64,000 bases of DNA, from contig JAJRPF010000039.1 of NCBI GenBank assembly GCA_024280885.1, forward strand, positions 62,001 to 126,000. The letters run 5' to 3'. The stretch is from Planctomycetota bacterium (GTDB lineage: Bacteria > Planctomycetota > JAJSAM01 > JAJVHW01). Made by a program: the position numbers and the translations under genes. The notes beneath the pieces were generated by a model, which had not been told where the DNA came from, did not search any database, and saw only the letters and a program-made list of their open reading frames with translations. Positions 1-9,855 of the stretch are shown in pieces. How positions within the stretch are numbered: the stretch's first letter is position 1; every line of letters starts with the position of its first letter.

Positions 1-2578
1 ACGGGATCAAGAGCTTCTGCGGTCCGAGGGTCGCGACCGCCGTCAGGCTCTTCCCGCGCGGGTCGAACGTCCACGACCGCGCTCGCACATCGAGCGTGCG
101 CTCCTCGACCATCTCGGCGAAGCCCTCGATGATCCAGTTCCCGGGAACATCACCTTCGCCCCTGTCCTCGGCGCCCGAGAAGAGCGGACAGCGCTCCGCG
201 ATCCACTGGTGGGTCAATTCGTGCGCGAACGTCGGCATCATCGCCCGGAACGCATCCGGATCGTCGGGGAGGTACATGTGCGAGAGTTCCTCGCTGGGGG
301 CGTAGTGCCCGACGCTGTATTCACTGACGTGCGCGCGGGCACCCTTCTCTCGCGTGCGCTCGCGGTACGAGTCCTCCGTCGGGTACACCAGGATCGTCAA
401 CGGAAAGCGCGATGAGCGATCGCGTTCGCCGGCGGAGAATACCCCCTCCAGCAGATCGCAGACGACCTCTCCGACCGAAAGACAGCGCCCCAGAGAGCCG
501 GGACTCTCAAGCGGCGCCACCACCATCAACTGCTTGCTCCGGACCGCGATCAGATCCTTGCGCCAGGTGTGGGTGAGTGCGCCCAGAACACGTTCTCCGG
601 GCGTGAGCTCAGGCGTGTCCGCAGTCGGTGCCGGAACGATCTCGAACTGGGTCGTGCGCGCGGCCTCGGCAACTTCGAGCCATGCGCGCACGTCGAATTC
701 ACCGGAGGGCCGGAGGGACTCGGGGATGAGCGCCCGGACGTCGTCGCGATACGCCTCGATCGCACCTCCCGACGCGAGAGCGAGTCGGAGAAGATCGATC
801 CGCAGTTCGGAGTCTGCGCCCTCCGGCAACCGATCGTACGCGTCGGCAAGCGTCGCTTGGTCGCCCTGCAGTAGCGGCTCGGCCTGCGCACGGATCTGCG
901 CGGCGATCTTCGGTACGAGCCGTGGGCTCTTCATGCGGCCGAGGCCCTTCAATTTGGTGCTCGCGCGCTTCAGATCCGCGGACGGCGCTTGGAGTGCGCG
1001 GGCATACGTGACGAGCAGAGCGAGCAGTCCGAGATCGCGCGAGCGTGCGGCGTCGATCGCCAGCTTCGCGAGCGCGGCGCCGCGCCGCCGTTGCGAGATC
1101 GTCAGCAGTGCATCCTCGACTTCAATCGCCGGACCGAGTGCGACCACTCCACCCGCTGCGTCCAGGACGAGCGACGTGGCGTCGAGCGCGAGCGTCGCCC
1201 CCCCCGAGACGGTCAAGCTCCAGGCCGCCGTATCGATGAGAAAACTCCCCTCGACGACGACTCCCTGGTCGGTGACGAGCGTCCCGCCGAACTCTCCGTC
1301 AGGTGGAGCGAGAAGGCGGGTGCGACGGCCCTCCCGAGCCTTCGTCCGCACGGCGACCACACGCTCCGGATACGCGTAGAGCACGCGTCCTCGGGCGGGC
1401 ACCACACGTGCGCCCCCACGTACCGGCGCCGTCCACCGGATCCCGAGTTCGTCACCGGCCGCGGCGAAGCGACCGAGCAACGTCGTCCCGACGGCGAGCG
1501 TCGGGTGAAGCGCGTCACTCAACATGCCGTCGCGCGCGGAGCGTGACAGGATGGAGAAGCGACCGTCGGCGCCGGCGCGACACAACCGTAGCCCACTCTT
1601 CTCCCTCTCGTCCAGCACGGCCAGCCACGTCTCACCGTTCGCCGCGAACGTTCCGGCGCCGTGCACGAGGCCGACCTCACCGAGTATCCCGCTCGCGAAG
1701 TCCCCACCGAGGATGTCGATGAGGTAGACGAGACGTTCTCCGGGATAGTGACGCTTCTCCGTGCGGACGTTCGAGACGACGACAGCCGTCGGGAACAGGC
1801 TCACGCGCGCTTCGCGGAAGTCGCTCTCGCCGCGCGTGGGGTCGTATCCGAGGTCCTGACGCGAGACGAAGTGTCCGGTCCACGCGTCGAGGACGCGAAC
1901 TCCCGTCGGCTCGTCGGCCTCGATGAAGCACACACGACGATCGCGGATCGCTATTCGTCCCTGCACGCGACCGCCCTTGCGACGCCAGAGAGACTTGCCG
2001 GTCACGGCAGCACGAAGCGAGAGCGCGTTGGTCTCGGCCAACATTACGCGTGCTCCGTTCGTCGGGTCCCAGACGGCGACGAGATCGTGAATCGGAGTCG
2101 CGGTCTTGTGCTTTCCGTCGAGCGCGACCTTGCCGTCGAGGACCACGTACGTGCGCCACTCCATGGGCGCGGAGCGCACCACCAGCGTCCCACCGGCCTG
2201 CGACGGAAGCAGTGGCTCGGTCGCCCCCTTCAAGACGACACGGCCGATCAGACTGCCGTCGTGGACTCTCACGAACGCGAGCGCGCGACGGCCCGGCGAC
2301 TCCTCCTCGATGCACGCCCACTGCTGGAACACGATCGGCTCGCCGACCACGCTCCCCTTCTCCGGAACGTGCTTCCACGCGATCTCGACCGGGCCCGCGA
2401 TCACTGGGGTGGCACTCGCACGAGTCCGCGCCGGCGAACCGCCTTCGGCGCACCACTCGTTGCGCGGCGCGACGGCGTTGCGATCGGGTTCCTCCGCCAC
2501 GGCGACGGCGCATGACACCGCGACCATCAACGCCGTCGCCAGCCGAAGACCACGCCCCTTCCGGATCCCGTTCTGCAT
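1..2578 (-). CDS. Secreted protein with propeller-like region and C-terminal HExxH metallopeptidase domain (partial)
   Basis: The gene reads leftward off the window edge, so its C-terminus is missing; 859 codons are present from the ATG at 2578. Residues 1-28 look like a signal peptide (basic start, then LATALMVAVSCAVAVA). The next ~450 residues are rich in short beta-type segments ending in phrases such as VVLDGKVAL and RVLDAWTG, suggesting a PQQ/WD-like propeller (inference). A helical stretch follows, then HELTHQW at residues 786-792 and NWIIEGFAE about 25 residues on. That HExxH plus downstream Glu arrangement is the zinc site of gluzincins of the peptidase MA/DUF1570-like type. It is probably exported and acts outside the cytoplasm on peptides; the substrate is unknown. 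It diverges from the oxygenase gene across a 239-bp intergenic region. Confidence 0.75.
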   Translation of the reverse strand, partial: MQNGIRKGRGLRLATALMVAVSCAVAVAEEPDRNAVAPRNEWCAEGGSPARTRASATPVIAGPVEIAWKHVPEKGSVVGEPIVFQQWACIEEESPGRRALAFVRVHDGSLIGRVVLKGATEPLLPSQAGGTLVVRSAPMEWRTYVVLDGKVALDGKHKTATPIHDLVAVWDPTNGARVMLAETNALSLRAAVTGKSLWRRKGGRVQGRIAIRDRRVCFIEADEPTGVRVLDAWTGHFVSRQDLGYDPTRGESDFREARVSLFPTAVVVSNVRTEKRHYPGERLVYLIDILGGDFASGILGEVGLVHGAGTFAANGETWLAVLDEREKSGLRLCRAGADGRFSILSRSARDGMLSDALHPTLAVGTTLLGRFAAAGDELGIRWTAPVRGGARVVPARGRVLYAYPERVVAVRTKAREGRRTRLLAPPDGEFGGTLVTDQGVVVEGSFLIDTAAWSLTVSGGATLALDATSLVLDAAGGVVALGPAIEVEDALLTISQRRRGAALAKLAIDAARSRDLGLLALLVTYARALQAPSADLKRASTKLKGLGRMKSPRLVPKIAAQIRAQAEPLLQGDQATLADAYDRLPEGADSELRIDLLRLALASGGAIEAYRDDVRALIPESLRPSGEFDVRAWLEVAEAARTTQFEIVPAPTADTPELTPGERVLGALTHTWRKDLIAVRSKQLMVVAPLESPGSLGRCLSVGEVVCDLLEGVFSAGERDRSSRFPLTILVYPTEDSYRERTREKGARAHVSEYSVGHYAPSEELSHMYLPDDPDAFRAMMPTFAHELTHQWIAERCPLFSGAEDRGEGDVPGNWIIEGFAEMVEERTLDVRARSWTFDPRGKSLTAVATLGPQKLLIP

Positions 2579-2817
2579 ACGGACAGAGTACCGTTCGGAC
2601 GCATCACAGCGCGCCTCTACATACGTGCTCGGCTCAATTCGTCGAGTTGGACACGCCGTGCCTTCCAGGTTCGACTTCACGTTGAGGACTCGGGCAGTGG
2701 CGTATCGAGCCGATCACGCCGAGAACTTCACGCCGGGATCATCGCGCCGGGAGCCGGGCGGAAGGTGTAGCGTTCAGACCGACAAACTGAGCCTGGCACC
2801 GCACGACCTGGCAGCAC

Positions 2818-3543
2818 ATGAAGAACTCGCCCGCGTATCTGATCATCGACGACTTCCTCGACGAGGAGGCGTGGACGGACGTCTGGACGATGCTCCAGTT
2901 CGCGGACCTGGCGCCGGTCGCGCGGACCGATGGCGCGTGGAAGCTGGACGACGGGGCGCCGCTCGGCGGGGACGTGATCGTCACGCCGGCTCGCGACGCG
3001 GAGATCGCCAAGCTCGCCGAGACAGAAGGCGGCGCCGACGGCGACACGCGACAGGGCCGCTTCCCGAGCGGCACAGCGCTCGACCACGTCCTCGCCGCGG
3101 TCCTCGGCGAGGCGGAATCGCTCGCGTCGGTCGTCGGGACCGATTGGGCGCACATCACCGCGCGCCCGTACATCTATCCCGCGGGGAGCGCACTCTCGTG
3201 GCACGGCGACGACAGCGCGCATTACACCGGCGCGTTCATCTACTACGCCCATCCCCACTGGAACGCGCATTGGGGCGGCGAACTGCTCGTTGCCGAGACC
3301 GATCCCGAGGACGACGTGCCGATCATGGCCCATCGGTTCGACGACGAGGAGTACTCGCAGCTACTCCTCGAACGGGGCGCGGGGCGCTTCATCATGCCGA
3401 AGCCGAACCGATTGGTCGTTCTGGGCAGCGCGCCGCATATGGTCACTCCCGTGCGCGCGGCGGCTGGATCGAACGTACGCGCGTCGATCAGCGGGTTCTT
3501 TCTGCGCGGACCGATCACGGACCTGATCACGGACAACGGGTGA
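2818..3543 (+). CDS. 2-oxoglutarate/Fe(II)-dependent oxygenase, prolyl-4-hydroxylase type
   Basis: A 241-residue cytoplasmic protein (no signal peptide) of the 2OG-Fe(II) dioxygenase superfamily. The iron facial triad is visible as H129 and D131 in SWHGDDS and H207 in APHMVTPV; R221 in NVRASISGF is the expected 2-oxoglutarate anchor. The order HxD...H...R and the preceding YIYPAGSALSWH strand match the prolyl-4-hydroxylase-like branch, which hydroxylates peptide side chains using O2 and 2-oxoglutarate. The last four bases (GTGA) contain the GTG start of truA, so the two are translationally coupled. A bacterial member of this group is known to hydroxylate elongation factor Tu, so a target in the translation apparatus is plausible but unproven. 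Confidence 0.85.
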   Translation: MKNSPAYLIIDDFLDEEAWTDVWTMLQFADLAPVARTDGAWKLDDGAPLGGDVIVTPARDAEIAKLAETEGGADGDTRQGRFPSGTALDHVLAAVLGEAESLASVVGTDWAHITARPYIYPAGSALSWHGDDSAHYTGAFIYYAHPHWNAHWGGELLVAETDPEDDVPIMAHRFDDEEYSQLLLERGAGRFIMPKPNRLVVLGSAPHMVTPVRAAAGSNVRASISGFFLRGPITDLITDNG

Positions 3544-4313
3544 ATCCCGACCTCGAGAAGAACGTCGCGTTGCTCGTCTCGTACGACGGACGCGACTACC
3601 ACGGCTGGCAGCGCCATCCCGGGAAGGCGACCGTCCAGGGGACGCTCGAAGCTGCGATCCTCACGGCGTTCGGAGAGGACGTTGCGATCGCGGGTGCCGG
3701 ACGGACGGATCGCGGGGCACACGCACTGGGGCAGGTCGCGACAGTGCGCCTACCGGCGACGATCGACGCTGACGCCATCGCGCGTGAACTCAACGCGGCA
3801 CTGCCGGAGAGCGTGATTGTCGAGGCCGCGCGACGCGTCCCGGAGGAGTGCCACGCCCGCGAGTCGGCACTCGGGAAGACGTATCGGTACGTGCTCTGGG
3901 TCGATGCCGACGTGCCACCCGAGCGCCAGGGCCGGGTCTGGACGCTCCGCGGCCCGCTCGACGTTGCGGCCATGGAGCGTGCAATGTCGCTCCTGGTCGG
4001 CGAGCACGACTTCGCGACGTTCGCGTCGAACGCTGGCTTCGAGCGGTCTTCCACCACGCGGAAGATGTCGCGCTGCGTGATCACAGCCGACCTCCCGCAG
4101 ATCGAGCTGACGTTCGAGGCGAACGGCTTCCTCTACAAGATGGTCCGCAACCTCGTCCGCGCCGTGGTCAAGGTCGGTGAGGGACGCCGCGCACCACGCG
4201 ACATCACCGCGATGCTCGCTGCTCGCGAACGCAAGGCAGCGCCCGGTTCCGCGCCAGCGTCAGGCCTCTTCCTCGACGCCGTGCACTACGCGACGCCGAT
4301 CTTCGCGCGCTGA
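3540..4313 (+). CDS. truA: tRNA pseudouridine(38-40) synthase TruA
   Basis: A 257-residue enzyme converting uridines 38-40 of the tRNA anticodon arm to pseudouridine. The N-terminal LLVSYDGRDYHGWQ and the catalytic block GAGRTDRGAHALGQ, with the nucleophilic aspartate at residue 57, are diagnostic. The C-terminal half carries FEANGFLYKMVRNLV and ends at normal family length. The start chosen is GTG at 3540, overlapping the oxygenase stop in GTGA; no better upstream start exists in this frame without running through the oxygenase gene. It is followed by a convergent minus-strand gene 21 bp away, with a short hairpin between them. Confidence 0.95.
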   Translation: MNPDLEKNVALLVSYDGRDYHGWQRHPGKATVQGTLEAAILTAFGEDVAIAGAGRTDRGAHALGQVATVRLPATIDADAIARELNAALPESVIVEAARRVPEECHARESALGKTYRYVLWVDADVPPERQGRVWTLRGPLDVAAMERAMSLLVGEHDFATFASNAGFERSSTTRKMSRCVITADLPQIELTFEANGFLYKMVRNLVRAVVKVGEGRRAPRDITAMLAARERKAAPGSAPASGLFLDAVHYATPIFAR

Positions 4314-4326
4314 GCGTCACCGACAC

Positions 4327-4348
4327 AGGACGCTCTACGACGCGTCCT
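4327..4348. terminator. Small hairpin between convergent genes
   Basis: Arms AGGACGC (4327-4333) and GCGTCCT (4342-4348) pair perfectly across an 8-nt loop, between truA and the convergent HEAT gene, whose stop lies inside the structure. There is no T-run on either side, so intrinsic termination is only a possibility. Confidence 0.3.
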
Positions 4349-5966
4349 CCATCTCTTGCAATGCGCATTGCACATGCAAGTGATCCACGCCATCGAGATA
4401 CGCGATCGATGGCCGCGGAAGATCCAACTCGACGACGGCTTCGAGTAGCGCGATGTGGAACGACCAGCTGACGGCCGGCGCCTCGTGGAGGAAGCGCAAC
4501 GCCGGCGTGACGCCCGCGACGTCGCGCTCCGAGACGAGCGCCTCCAGGCAGGAGACGCGCAGATCGAAGTCGGAATTGGGATCCTCGACGACGCGCCGCG
4601 CGAACGGCCGCCACTCCTCGACGGTACCGACAGCCATCGCGGTCTCGAACGCCGCCTCCTGCATCCCGGACGCGGGCAGTGTCGCCCGATCGAAGAGGCG
4701 CGGAACCAGATCGGGAAGCGGGCCGCACTTGCGCAAGGAGTAGACGGCGTTGCCCTGCACCAGGAGACTCGAGTCGTCGAGGAGTCGTCGGAGCCCGGCG
4801 ACATCCCGCCACGCGGCAAGCGCCGAGGCGGCGCTGCACCGGACCGCGGTGTCCTCGTGTTCGATGAGCAGCCTCGCCATCGCATGCCGTTCGCACTCCG
4901 GCGCGCTATCCCAATCCGCGGAACGGAGGTCGGCCAAGCGTGCTGTCCACGGAGCATCGCGAGGCGCAAGAAAGTCGCTCATCGCTGCGGCCGAGGTAAG
5001 CCACGCGCCCCCGCGCGGAGGTTCTCGCCGTCGCACCGGTCGAGGACGTTCACCACGCAAGCGTGCCGCCCGTGCGCGCTCCGCAGCGTCTGGGAGATCG
5101 AGTTCTGCCGCGACCGGCGCCAGCCAGGTCGCGACACGGGATTCGGGCGTCTCGATCAGTTCGCTCGCGTACGACCACGCGTCATCGCGCACGGAGTCCA
5201 ACACACCTCGCGCGGCCATGCGCACGCGTTCGTCGGGATGGGACCGCAACGTCGCCGCACGCAGAACCACCGCTTGCGTGGGGTAGTACGCCAGGGTCTC
5301 CAACGCATCGATGACGACACCGACCTCGGCCGCTTCCGTCGCCACGAGAAGCGGGATCTCCGCAGCAACCGGCTCCGCCCAGCAGAGCCCGATGGCTGCC
5401 AACTCCCGGGTCGGCGGATCCGCGCTGGAGAGTGCATTGATGAAGAGTCGGATGCTCCACGGCGAGTCGCACGCGAGATCCGAAGCGATCGTCCGCAGCA
5501 CAACGTCGAAGAGGGGATGCTGCGGATCCTCGAGAACGGGCTCGATCAGATCGCGATGCGACGCATCCATCGAAAGAACGGCGTGACGGCGCAGCACGGG
5601 ATCGGGGGAAGACCAGTCGCGACGAACGTCGGCGTCGCACATCGCGGGCGCGTTCTCCATCTCGTGGAGAACGTCATCCGCAAGTTCGCGTTGTCGAGCC
5701 GGACGAGCTGCATCCCGGACCGCCTCTTCGAGCGACCCGACGACGCGCGGATCATCCAGTCGCTGCAGCGCCTCGACGATCGCGTCGTACTCCGCGTGCT
5801 CGTCGGGGCCCGCTGGATCGAACGGGCACGCGAGCAACGCTTCGACGAGCGCGGCCGACGCCGAGCGATCACGCGCCTCGGCGATCCGCTCGAGATCGAG
5901 ACCGGAGGGGATCACGATCTTGCTCTGCGGAGCTGAGACGTCGTCGGCCGGTTCTCGATCGTCCAC
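4335..5966 (-). CDS. HEAT-repeat protein
   Basis: A protein of 543 residues from the GTG at 5966, made almost wholly of helical HEAT/Armadillo-like repeats, for example RRHAVLSMDASHRDLIEPVL, RELAAIGLCWAEPVAAEIPL and RCSAASALAAWRDVAGLRRL. No signal peptide or catalytic motif is seen, so it probably acts as a cytoplasmic binding scaffold. The start is uncertain: GTG at 6029 would add 21 residues but overlap the upstream gene by 58 bp, whereas GTG at 5966 lies five bases after the upstream stop. It is the last gene of a minus-strand run after the thioredoxin-fold protein and the RNase. Function unknown. Confidence 0.8.
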   Translation of the reverse strand: MDDREPADDVSAPQSKIVIPSGLDLERIAEARDRSASAALVEALLACPFDPAGPDEHAEYDAIVEALQRLDDPRVVGSLEEAVRDAARPARQRELADDVLHEMENAPAMCDADVRRDWSSPDPVLRRHAVLSMDASHRDLIEPVLEDPQHPLFDVVLRTIASDLACDSPWSIRLFINALSSADPPTRELAAIGLCWAEPVAAEIPLLVATEAAEVGVVIDALETLAYYPTQAVVLRAATLRSHPDERVRMAARGVLDSVRDDAWSYASELIETPESRVATWLAPVAAELDLPDAAERARAARLRGERPRPVRRREPPRGGAWLTSAAAMSDFLAPRDAPWTARLADLRSADWDSAPECERHAMARLLIEHEDTAVRCSAASALAAWRDVAGLRRLLDDSSLLVQGNAVYSLRKCGPLPDLVPRLFDRATLPASGMQEAAFETAMAVGTVEEWRPFARRVVEDPNSDFDLRVSCLEALVSERDVAGVTPALRFLHEAPAVSWSFHIALLEAVVELDLPRPSIAYLDGVDHLHVQCALQEMEDAS

Positions 5967-5971
5967 GATCG

Positions 5972-7006
5972 CTACCGCTGCTTGCCCTTCTCCAGCGCCG
6001 CCAGCCGCTTCTCGAAATCGGTCATCCACGACCGCGCCTTCTCGGCGGGCTTTGTATTCGCGTAGCTGTCGGCGAAGGCGGTGAGTTCGCGGATGGCGGA
6101 CTCGAGATCGCGCTTCTTGCGCACGTCGGTCTTGTCGATGATCAGGCCCATCAAACGCTCGGCCTCGGCGACGTAGGCGACGCGCGGATTGGCGTCGAGT
6201 TCCTTCCGCACCGCCGCGACCTGCTCTTCGAGCGCGGTGCCCTTGTAGACATCTTCCATGCGCTCGACGCGCTTGAGTGCCACACCCCAGTCGAGATCCT
6301 TCATCGCTGCGCGCGCGACGTTCGCCTGGAACGCGTGGTAGCGTTCGACCTCCTTGATGATGGTCTCAGCGATCGCCTTCTCCTCGGGCGTGGATCGCTT
6401 GCCCGCGAGGAGCTTCTGGGCCTCGGCAACGGCGGCCCCGAAGCGGTACTCGCGGGCGGCCTTCGCGGCGTTCTTCGCCTTCTTCGGAAGGGCCTTTGTG
6501 TCGAAGAAGAGCGCCCGCGCGAATTGGGCTTCGAGGACATCGCTCTTGAGGGCCGCAATATGCGCGTGCCAGGCGACGAGACCGTCCGGGCCGATCACGT
6601 ACGTGCGGGGAACGGACGAACCGGGATACGCCGAGGCGGCATCGCCCTTGCCATCCCAGCCGACGAGCCAGTCGGCGCCGGAGCGCGCGACGTACGATTT
6701 CGCATCGACCTCGTCGCAATCGACGATCACCTCGATGAAGGTGAACGGCTGGTCCGCATGCGCCCGTGCGAGCTTCTTCACCTTCTCCTCGAAGGCCTTC
6801 GACGTGATCCTGTTCGGGTCGTGAAAGTGCACGACCACGACACGCCCTTTCAGCTTCGCGAGTTTCGGTGCATCGCCATTCCACCAGGTGGAACACGATA
6901 CGTCCTTCGCCTTCTCATCCAGGCGATCAGCGATGTCCGCCCATGCCATCGTGGCAACGAGAACGGAGCCGATCGTCAGGGCGAGACCGAAGAGTGCGCG
7001 GCGCAT
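5972..7006 (-). CDS. Secreted thioredoxin-fold protein lacking redox cysteines
   Basis: A 344-residue protein with a clear signal peptide (MRRALFGLALTIGSVLVATM, cut after AWA). Residues ~45-165 have a TlpA/AhpC-type thioredoxin fold: the strand GRVVVVHFHDPN, then FTFIEVIVDCDEVDAKSY, then the cis-proline-like SSVPRTYVIGPDGLVAW. The position where redox members have CxxC reads HDPNRITSK, so disulfide chemistry there is not expected. Residues ~175-344 are charged helices, possibly tetratricopeptide- or coiled-coil-like. It sits 9 bp after the RNase gene and 5 bp before the HEAT gene. Its role is unknown; a periplasmic binding or chaperone-like function is more likely than reduction. Confidence 0.75.
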   Translation of the reverse strand: MRRALFGLALTIGSVLVATMAWADIADRLDEKAKDVSCSTWWNGDAPKLAKLKGRVVVVHFHDPNRITSKAFEEKVKKLARAHADQPFTFIEVIVDCDEVDAKSYVARSGADWLVGWDGKGDAASAYPGSSVPRTYVIGPDGLVAWHAHIAALKSDVLEAQFARALFFDTKALPKKAKNAAKAAREYRFGAAVAEAQKLLAGKRSTPEEKAIAETIIKEVERYHAFQANVARAAMKDLDWGVALKRVERMEDVYKGTALEEQVAAVRKELDANPRVAYVAEAERLMGLIIDKTDVRKKRDLESAIRELTAFADSYANTKPAEKARSWMTDFEKRLAALEKGKQR

Positions 7007-7015
7007 GCGTAGATC

Positions 7016-9121
7016 CTACTCTGCGGGCGCCAGTTCCACCCGTCCGCGGAACGGACGGATGGCCGCAACGCGCCATTCCGCCTCGGTCCCTTCGGGCGGC
7101 GCCGTCCAGCCGCGCGGCGCCCGGAGCGGGAGCGCGCGACAGAGGCCCGGCACCCAGACCGAGCCCAGACCGCGGCGTGGGGCCTTCGCCAGAACGCCGA
7201 CGATCGTCCCGCCGCTGTCAGTCTCGACCGCGCGCGCCATCCAGTAGGCGCTGCGGGTGTCGGCGGCGCGTCGCACGCGCCGTTCGCGCTCCTGAAGAAC
7301 GGGAATGAGCGCGGCGAGGTCCTCGGCGCTCCGCGATGGCGCTTCGCCGCGCGCGACCGCCGTGAGTTGCCGCTGGTTCACGAGGTCACCGTAGCGCCGG
7401 ATCGGCGACGTACACTGCACGTAGGCACCGACACCGAGCCCGCTGTGGACGAGTGGCGCCGACGACGTCTCCGTCGGCGCGAACGTACGCCGGATACGCC
7501 ACGCGTAGAGTGGATCGTCGCGCTCGGGAATGGTGCGCCCCGAGGGGTTCTCGGCGCCCTGCCCACGGAAGATGCCTGCCGCGCCAGCGGCAGCGAGCGC
7601 CTCGCCTGCCTGTGCGTTGTGGAGCACCATCGCCTCGCTCACGACGAGATCGCCAGGCGTGTCCTGTACACGCAATCCCACGCGCGGCGCACCGTCCTCG
7701 ACAACCACCTTGCACGACGGCAAAGAGAGAATGCGAGCGCCCGCCGCCGCGCGCGCGGCGCGCAGCGTCCCCGCCAACGCGACGAGGCGCGCGCCATCTA
7801 CCGCGCTCTCGCCGAGCACAGCGGGATCGCGCGTCTCGGCGTACCTGACCGAACGCGAGAGCCGCACGATCGACGGCGTGAACCGCGCTTCGAGCACTTC
7901 CCCCGTGTCGCTGAGCCGGAACACCCCGGTCAGCGCCGGCCGCGACTCCCCCACCGCCAACGAGAGGCGCTCGGCGACGAGATCCTCCGGCAGCATGAGC
8001 ACGGATCGATCGGGCAGGAAGAGCGAACTCGCACGCGTGGCGGCGATCGCGTCGAGCGCGGAGCCTTCGTCGATCACCGACGCCACGTCGGCGATGTGGA
8101 CCAGCAGTTCCCAGTCGTCGCCCACACGGCGGAGCGAGATCGCATCGTCCACTTCGCGCGTCCCGGAGTCGTCGACGGCGACGGCGAAGAGATCGCTGAA
8201 ATCCTCCCGATCGGCGGGCCGGAAGGGCCTGTTCGCGAGCGTCGTCGCTGCGGCCGTCACGTCTTCGTCAAACGGCGCGGCCAACCCCGCCCGATGTGTC
8301 GCGGGATCCACGTCGGAGCCAAGCGCACCGACCTCGACAAGGGCCTCGAGGACGTGATCCGGATCGTCCGGCAGCCCAACTCTCTTCGCGAGCTCGCGAC
8401 CGCGCTGATCCGTCGCCGTCTCGCCGGCCATGGCCCACACGATCAAGGCCGCGACGGCAGCGGCAGCGGCGGTGTCCTCGTCCGGCGTGTACTCGTGATC
8501 GAAGAAGTTCGCCTGCTCCGCTGCGATGCGCGCGCGCGTGCCGATGTCACCAGCCGGATCGACCCAGCCGCCGGGAATGCCCTCCGCGCGGTTCGGCCAC
8601 CAGTCGGCGACGAGCGCGTCGCCGGTCGACGAGAACGTCGCGACATTCATGTGGAAGAGCTTCTCGAGCGCCTCGCGGGTCGGGACCACGATCAGCTCCG
8701 CACCGTCGCGGCGGAACCACGGCTCGGCCGCCGCAACGCCGAGTGCCACGCGCAGACGTCCCTTGACCCCGCCCAACCCGACGGCCTCGGCGGCCTGCTC
8801 GACGGAGAAGCGCTCGCCTTCCTTGAAGCTCGCCTTGAGCGCAAGCCAGTCGGTGAAGGGCTCCAACCGAGCGCGCAACGCGGCAATCCGGGTCTCCGGG
8901 TCGTCGGCATCGCGGCCGTCTTTGACAGTCACTCGGAGGATTGCGTGCGCTTCCGGGAACCGAAAACGCGCACCGTCCTCGGCCACAAGAGCGAGCGTGC
9001 CGGGGCGCGCCGACGTGCCCTTCCGCGGCGCGCCCCCCTTCGCGGAGTCGGAGCCCGGGGGAAGTACGGCGGCGAGCACAATGGCGCGACTTCGCGGAAC
9101 GGCAATCACGTCAAGCGGCAT
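7016..9121 (-). CDS. RNB-domain exoribonuclease (RNase II/R family)
   Basis: A 701-residue protein from the ATG at 9121; a GTG at 9148 would add nine residues. The RNB catalytic motif is [13 protein letters not shown] around residues 317-329, with the expected aspartates that bind Mg2+ during 3'-to-5' hydrolysis of single-stranded RNA. Further family landmarks are [29 protein letters not shown] and [17 protein letters not shown]. The N-terminal ~290 residues do not show a convincing cold-shock domain pair and contain a long helical insert, and the C-terminal S1 domain appears reduced. It is therefore a divergent RNase II/R relative rather than classical RNase R. It starts divergently from folE across a 74-bp gap. 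Confidence 0.9.
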   Translation of the reverse strand: MPLDVIAVPRSRAIVLAAVLPPGSDSAKGGAPRKGTSARPGTLALVAEDGARFRFPEAHAILRVTVKDGRDADDPETRIAALRARLEPFTDWLALKASFKEGERFSVEQAAEAVGLGGVKGRLRVALGVAAAEPWFRRDGAELIVVPTREALEKLFHMNVATFSSTGDALVADWWPNRAEGIPGGWVDPAGDIGTRARIAAEQANFFDHEYTPDEDTAAAAAVAALIVWAMAGETATDQRGRELAKRVGLPDDPDHVLEALVEVGALGSDVDPATHRAGLAAPFDEDVTAAATTLANRPFRPADREDFSDLFAVAVDDSGTREVDDAISLRRVGDDWELLVHIADVASVIDEGSALDAIAATRASSLFLPDRSVLMLPEDLVAERLSLAVGESRPALTGVFRLSDTGEVLEARFTPSIVRLSRSVRYAETRDPAVLGESAVDGARLVALAGTLRAARAAAGARILSLPSCKVVVEDGAPRVGLRVQDTPGDLVVSEAMVLHNAQAGEALAAAGAAGIFRGQGAENPSGRTIPERDDPLYAWRIRRTFAPTETSSAPLVHSGLGVGAYVQCTSPIRRYGDLVNQRQLTAVARGEAPSRSAEDLAALIPVLQERERRVRRAADTRSAYWMARAVETDSGGTIVGVLAKAPRRGLGSVWVPGLCRALPLRAPRGWTAPPEGTEAEWRVAAIRPFRGRVELAPAE

Positions 9122-9195
9122 CCGCGCGAGACTATCACCCCCGCGCACTCGGCGAAGCCTGCGGCGGGCCCTCCCTCCTCGGATACCTTGCGCTG

Positions 9196-9780
9196 ATGCA
9201 TGACGACGAAGACGAGATGGAGACCGCCGAGGCCGACCCGCTGGAACCGGTCGTCCGCGATATGCTGGCCGGCCTGGGCGAGGACCCCACGCGCGAGGGG
9301 TTGCTGCGGACCCCGAACCGCGTCGCGAAGTCGATGCGTTTCCTGACGCAGGGCTACACCCAGGATCTCGACCAACTCCTCAACTCGGCCGTATTCAGCG
9401 AGCACACCGACGAGATGGTGGTCGTGAAGAACATCGAGATCTACAGCCTGTGCGAGCACCACATGGTGCCCTTCTTCGGGAAGGCGCACGTCGGCTACCT
9501 GCCGCGCGGCAAGATCATCGGACTGTCCAAGATCGCGCGCCTGGTCGATATGTATGCCAGGCGGCTCCAGGTACAGGAGCGTCTGACGACACAGATTGCC
9601 CAGGGCCTCGAAACGCTGGTCCAGCCCCGGGGAGTCGGCGTCGTGATCGAAGCACAGCACCTCTGCATGATGATGCGCGGTGTCGAGAAGCAGAACAGTA
9701 GTGCCGTCACAAGTTGCATGCTCGGCGGGTTCCGCTCGGATGCGCGCACGCGGATGGAGTTCCTGGACTTCCTGAAGTAG
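9196..9780 (+). CDS. folE: GTP cyclohydrolase I
   Basis: A 194-residue FolE that opens the ring of GTP to give 7,8-dihydroneopterin triphosphate, the first step to folates and other pterins. Zinc ligands are C86 and H89 in [10 protein letters not shown] and C157 in [10 protein letters not shown]. The block [24 protein letters not shown] is also family-typical. The ATG at 9196 was chosen because the in-frame extension upstream is antisense to the RNase gene. The acidic N-terminal tail (residues 1-15) is a little unusual. No other folate gene is adjacent. It is followed by a small membrane protein 75 bp downstream. Confidence 0.97.
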   Translation: MHDDEDEMETAEADPLEPVVRDMLAGLGEDPTREGLLRTPNRVAKSMRFLTQGYTQDLDQLLNSAVFSEHTDEMVVVKNIEIYSLCEHHMVPFFGKAHVGYLPRGKIIGLSKIARLVDMYARRLQVQERLTTQIAQGLETLVQPRGVGVVIEAQHLCMMMRGVEKQNSSAVTSCMLGGFRSDARTRMEFLDFLK

Positions 9781-9855
9781 GGGCCTCCTGAAGTGGCCCG
9801 CAGACGAGACGGCCAGTCTGAAGTCAGACCCAGTTGAGATGAGAAGCGGACAGAC

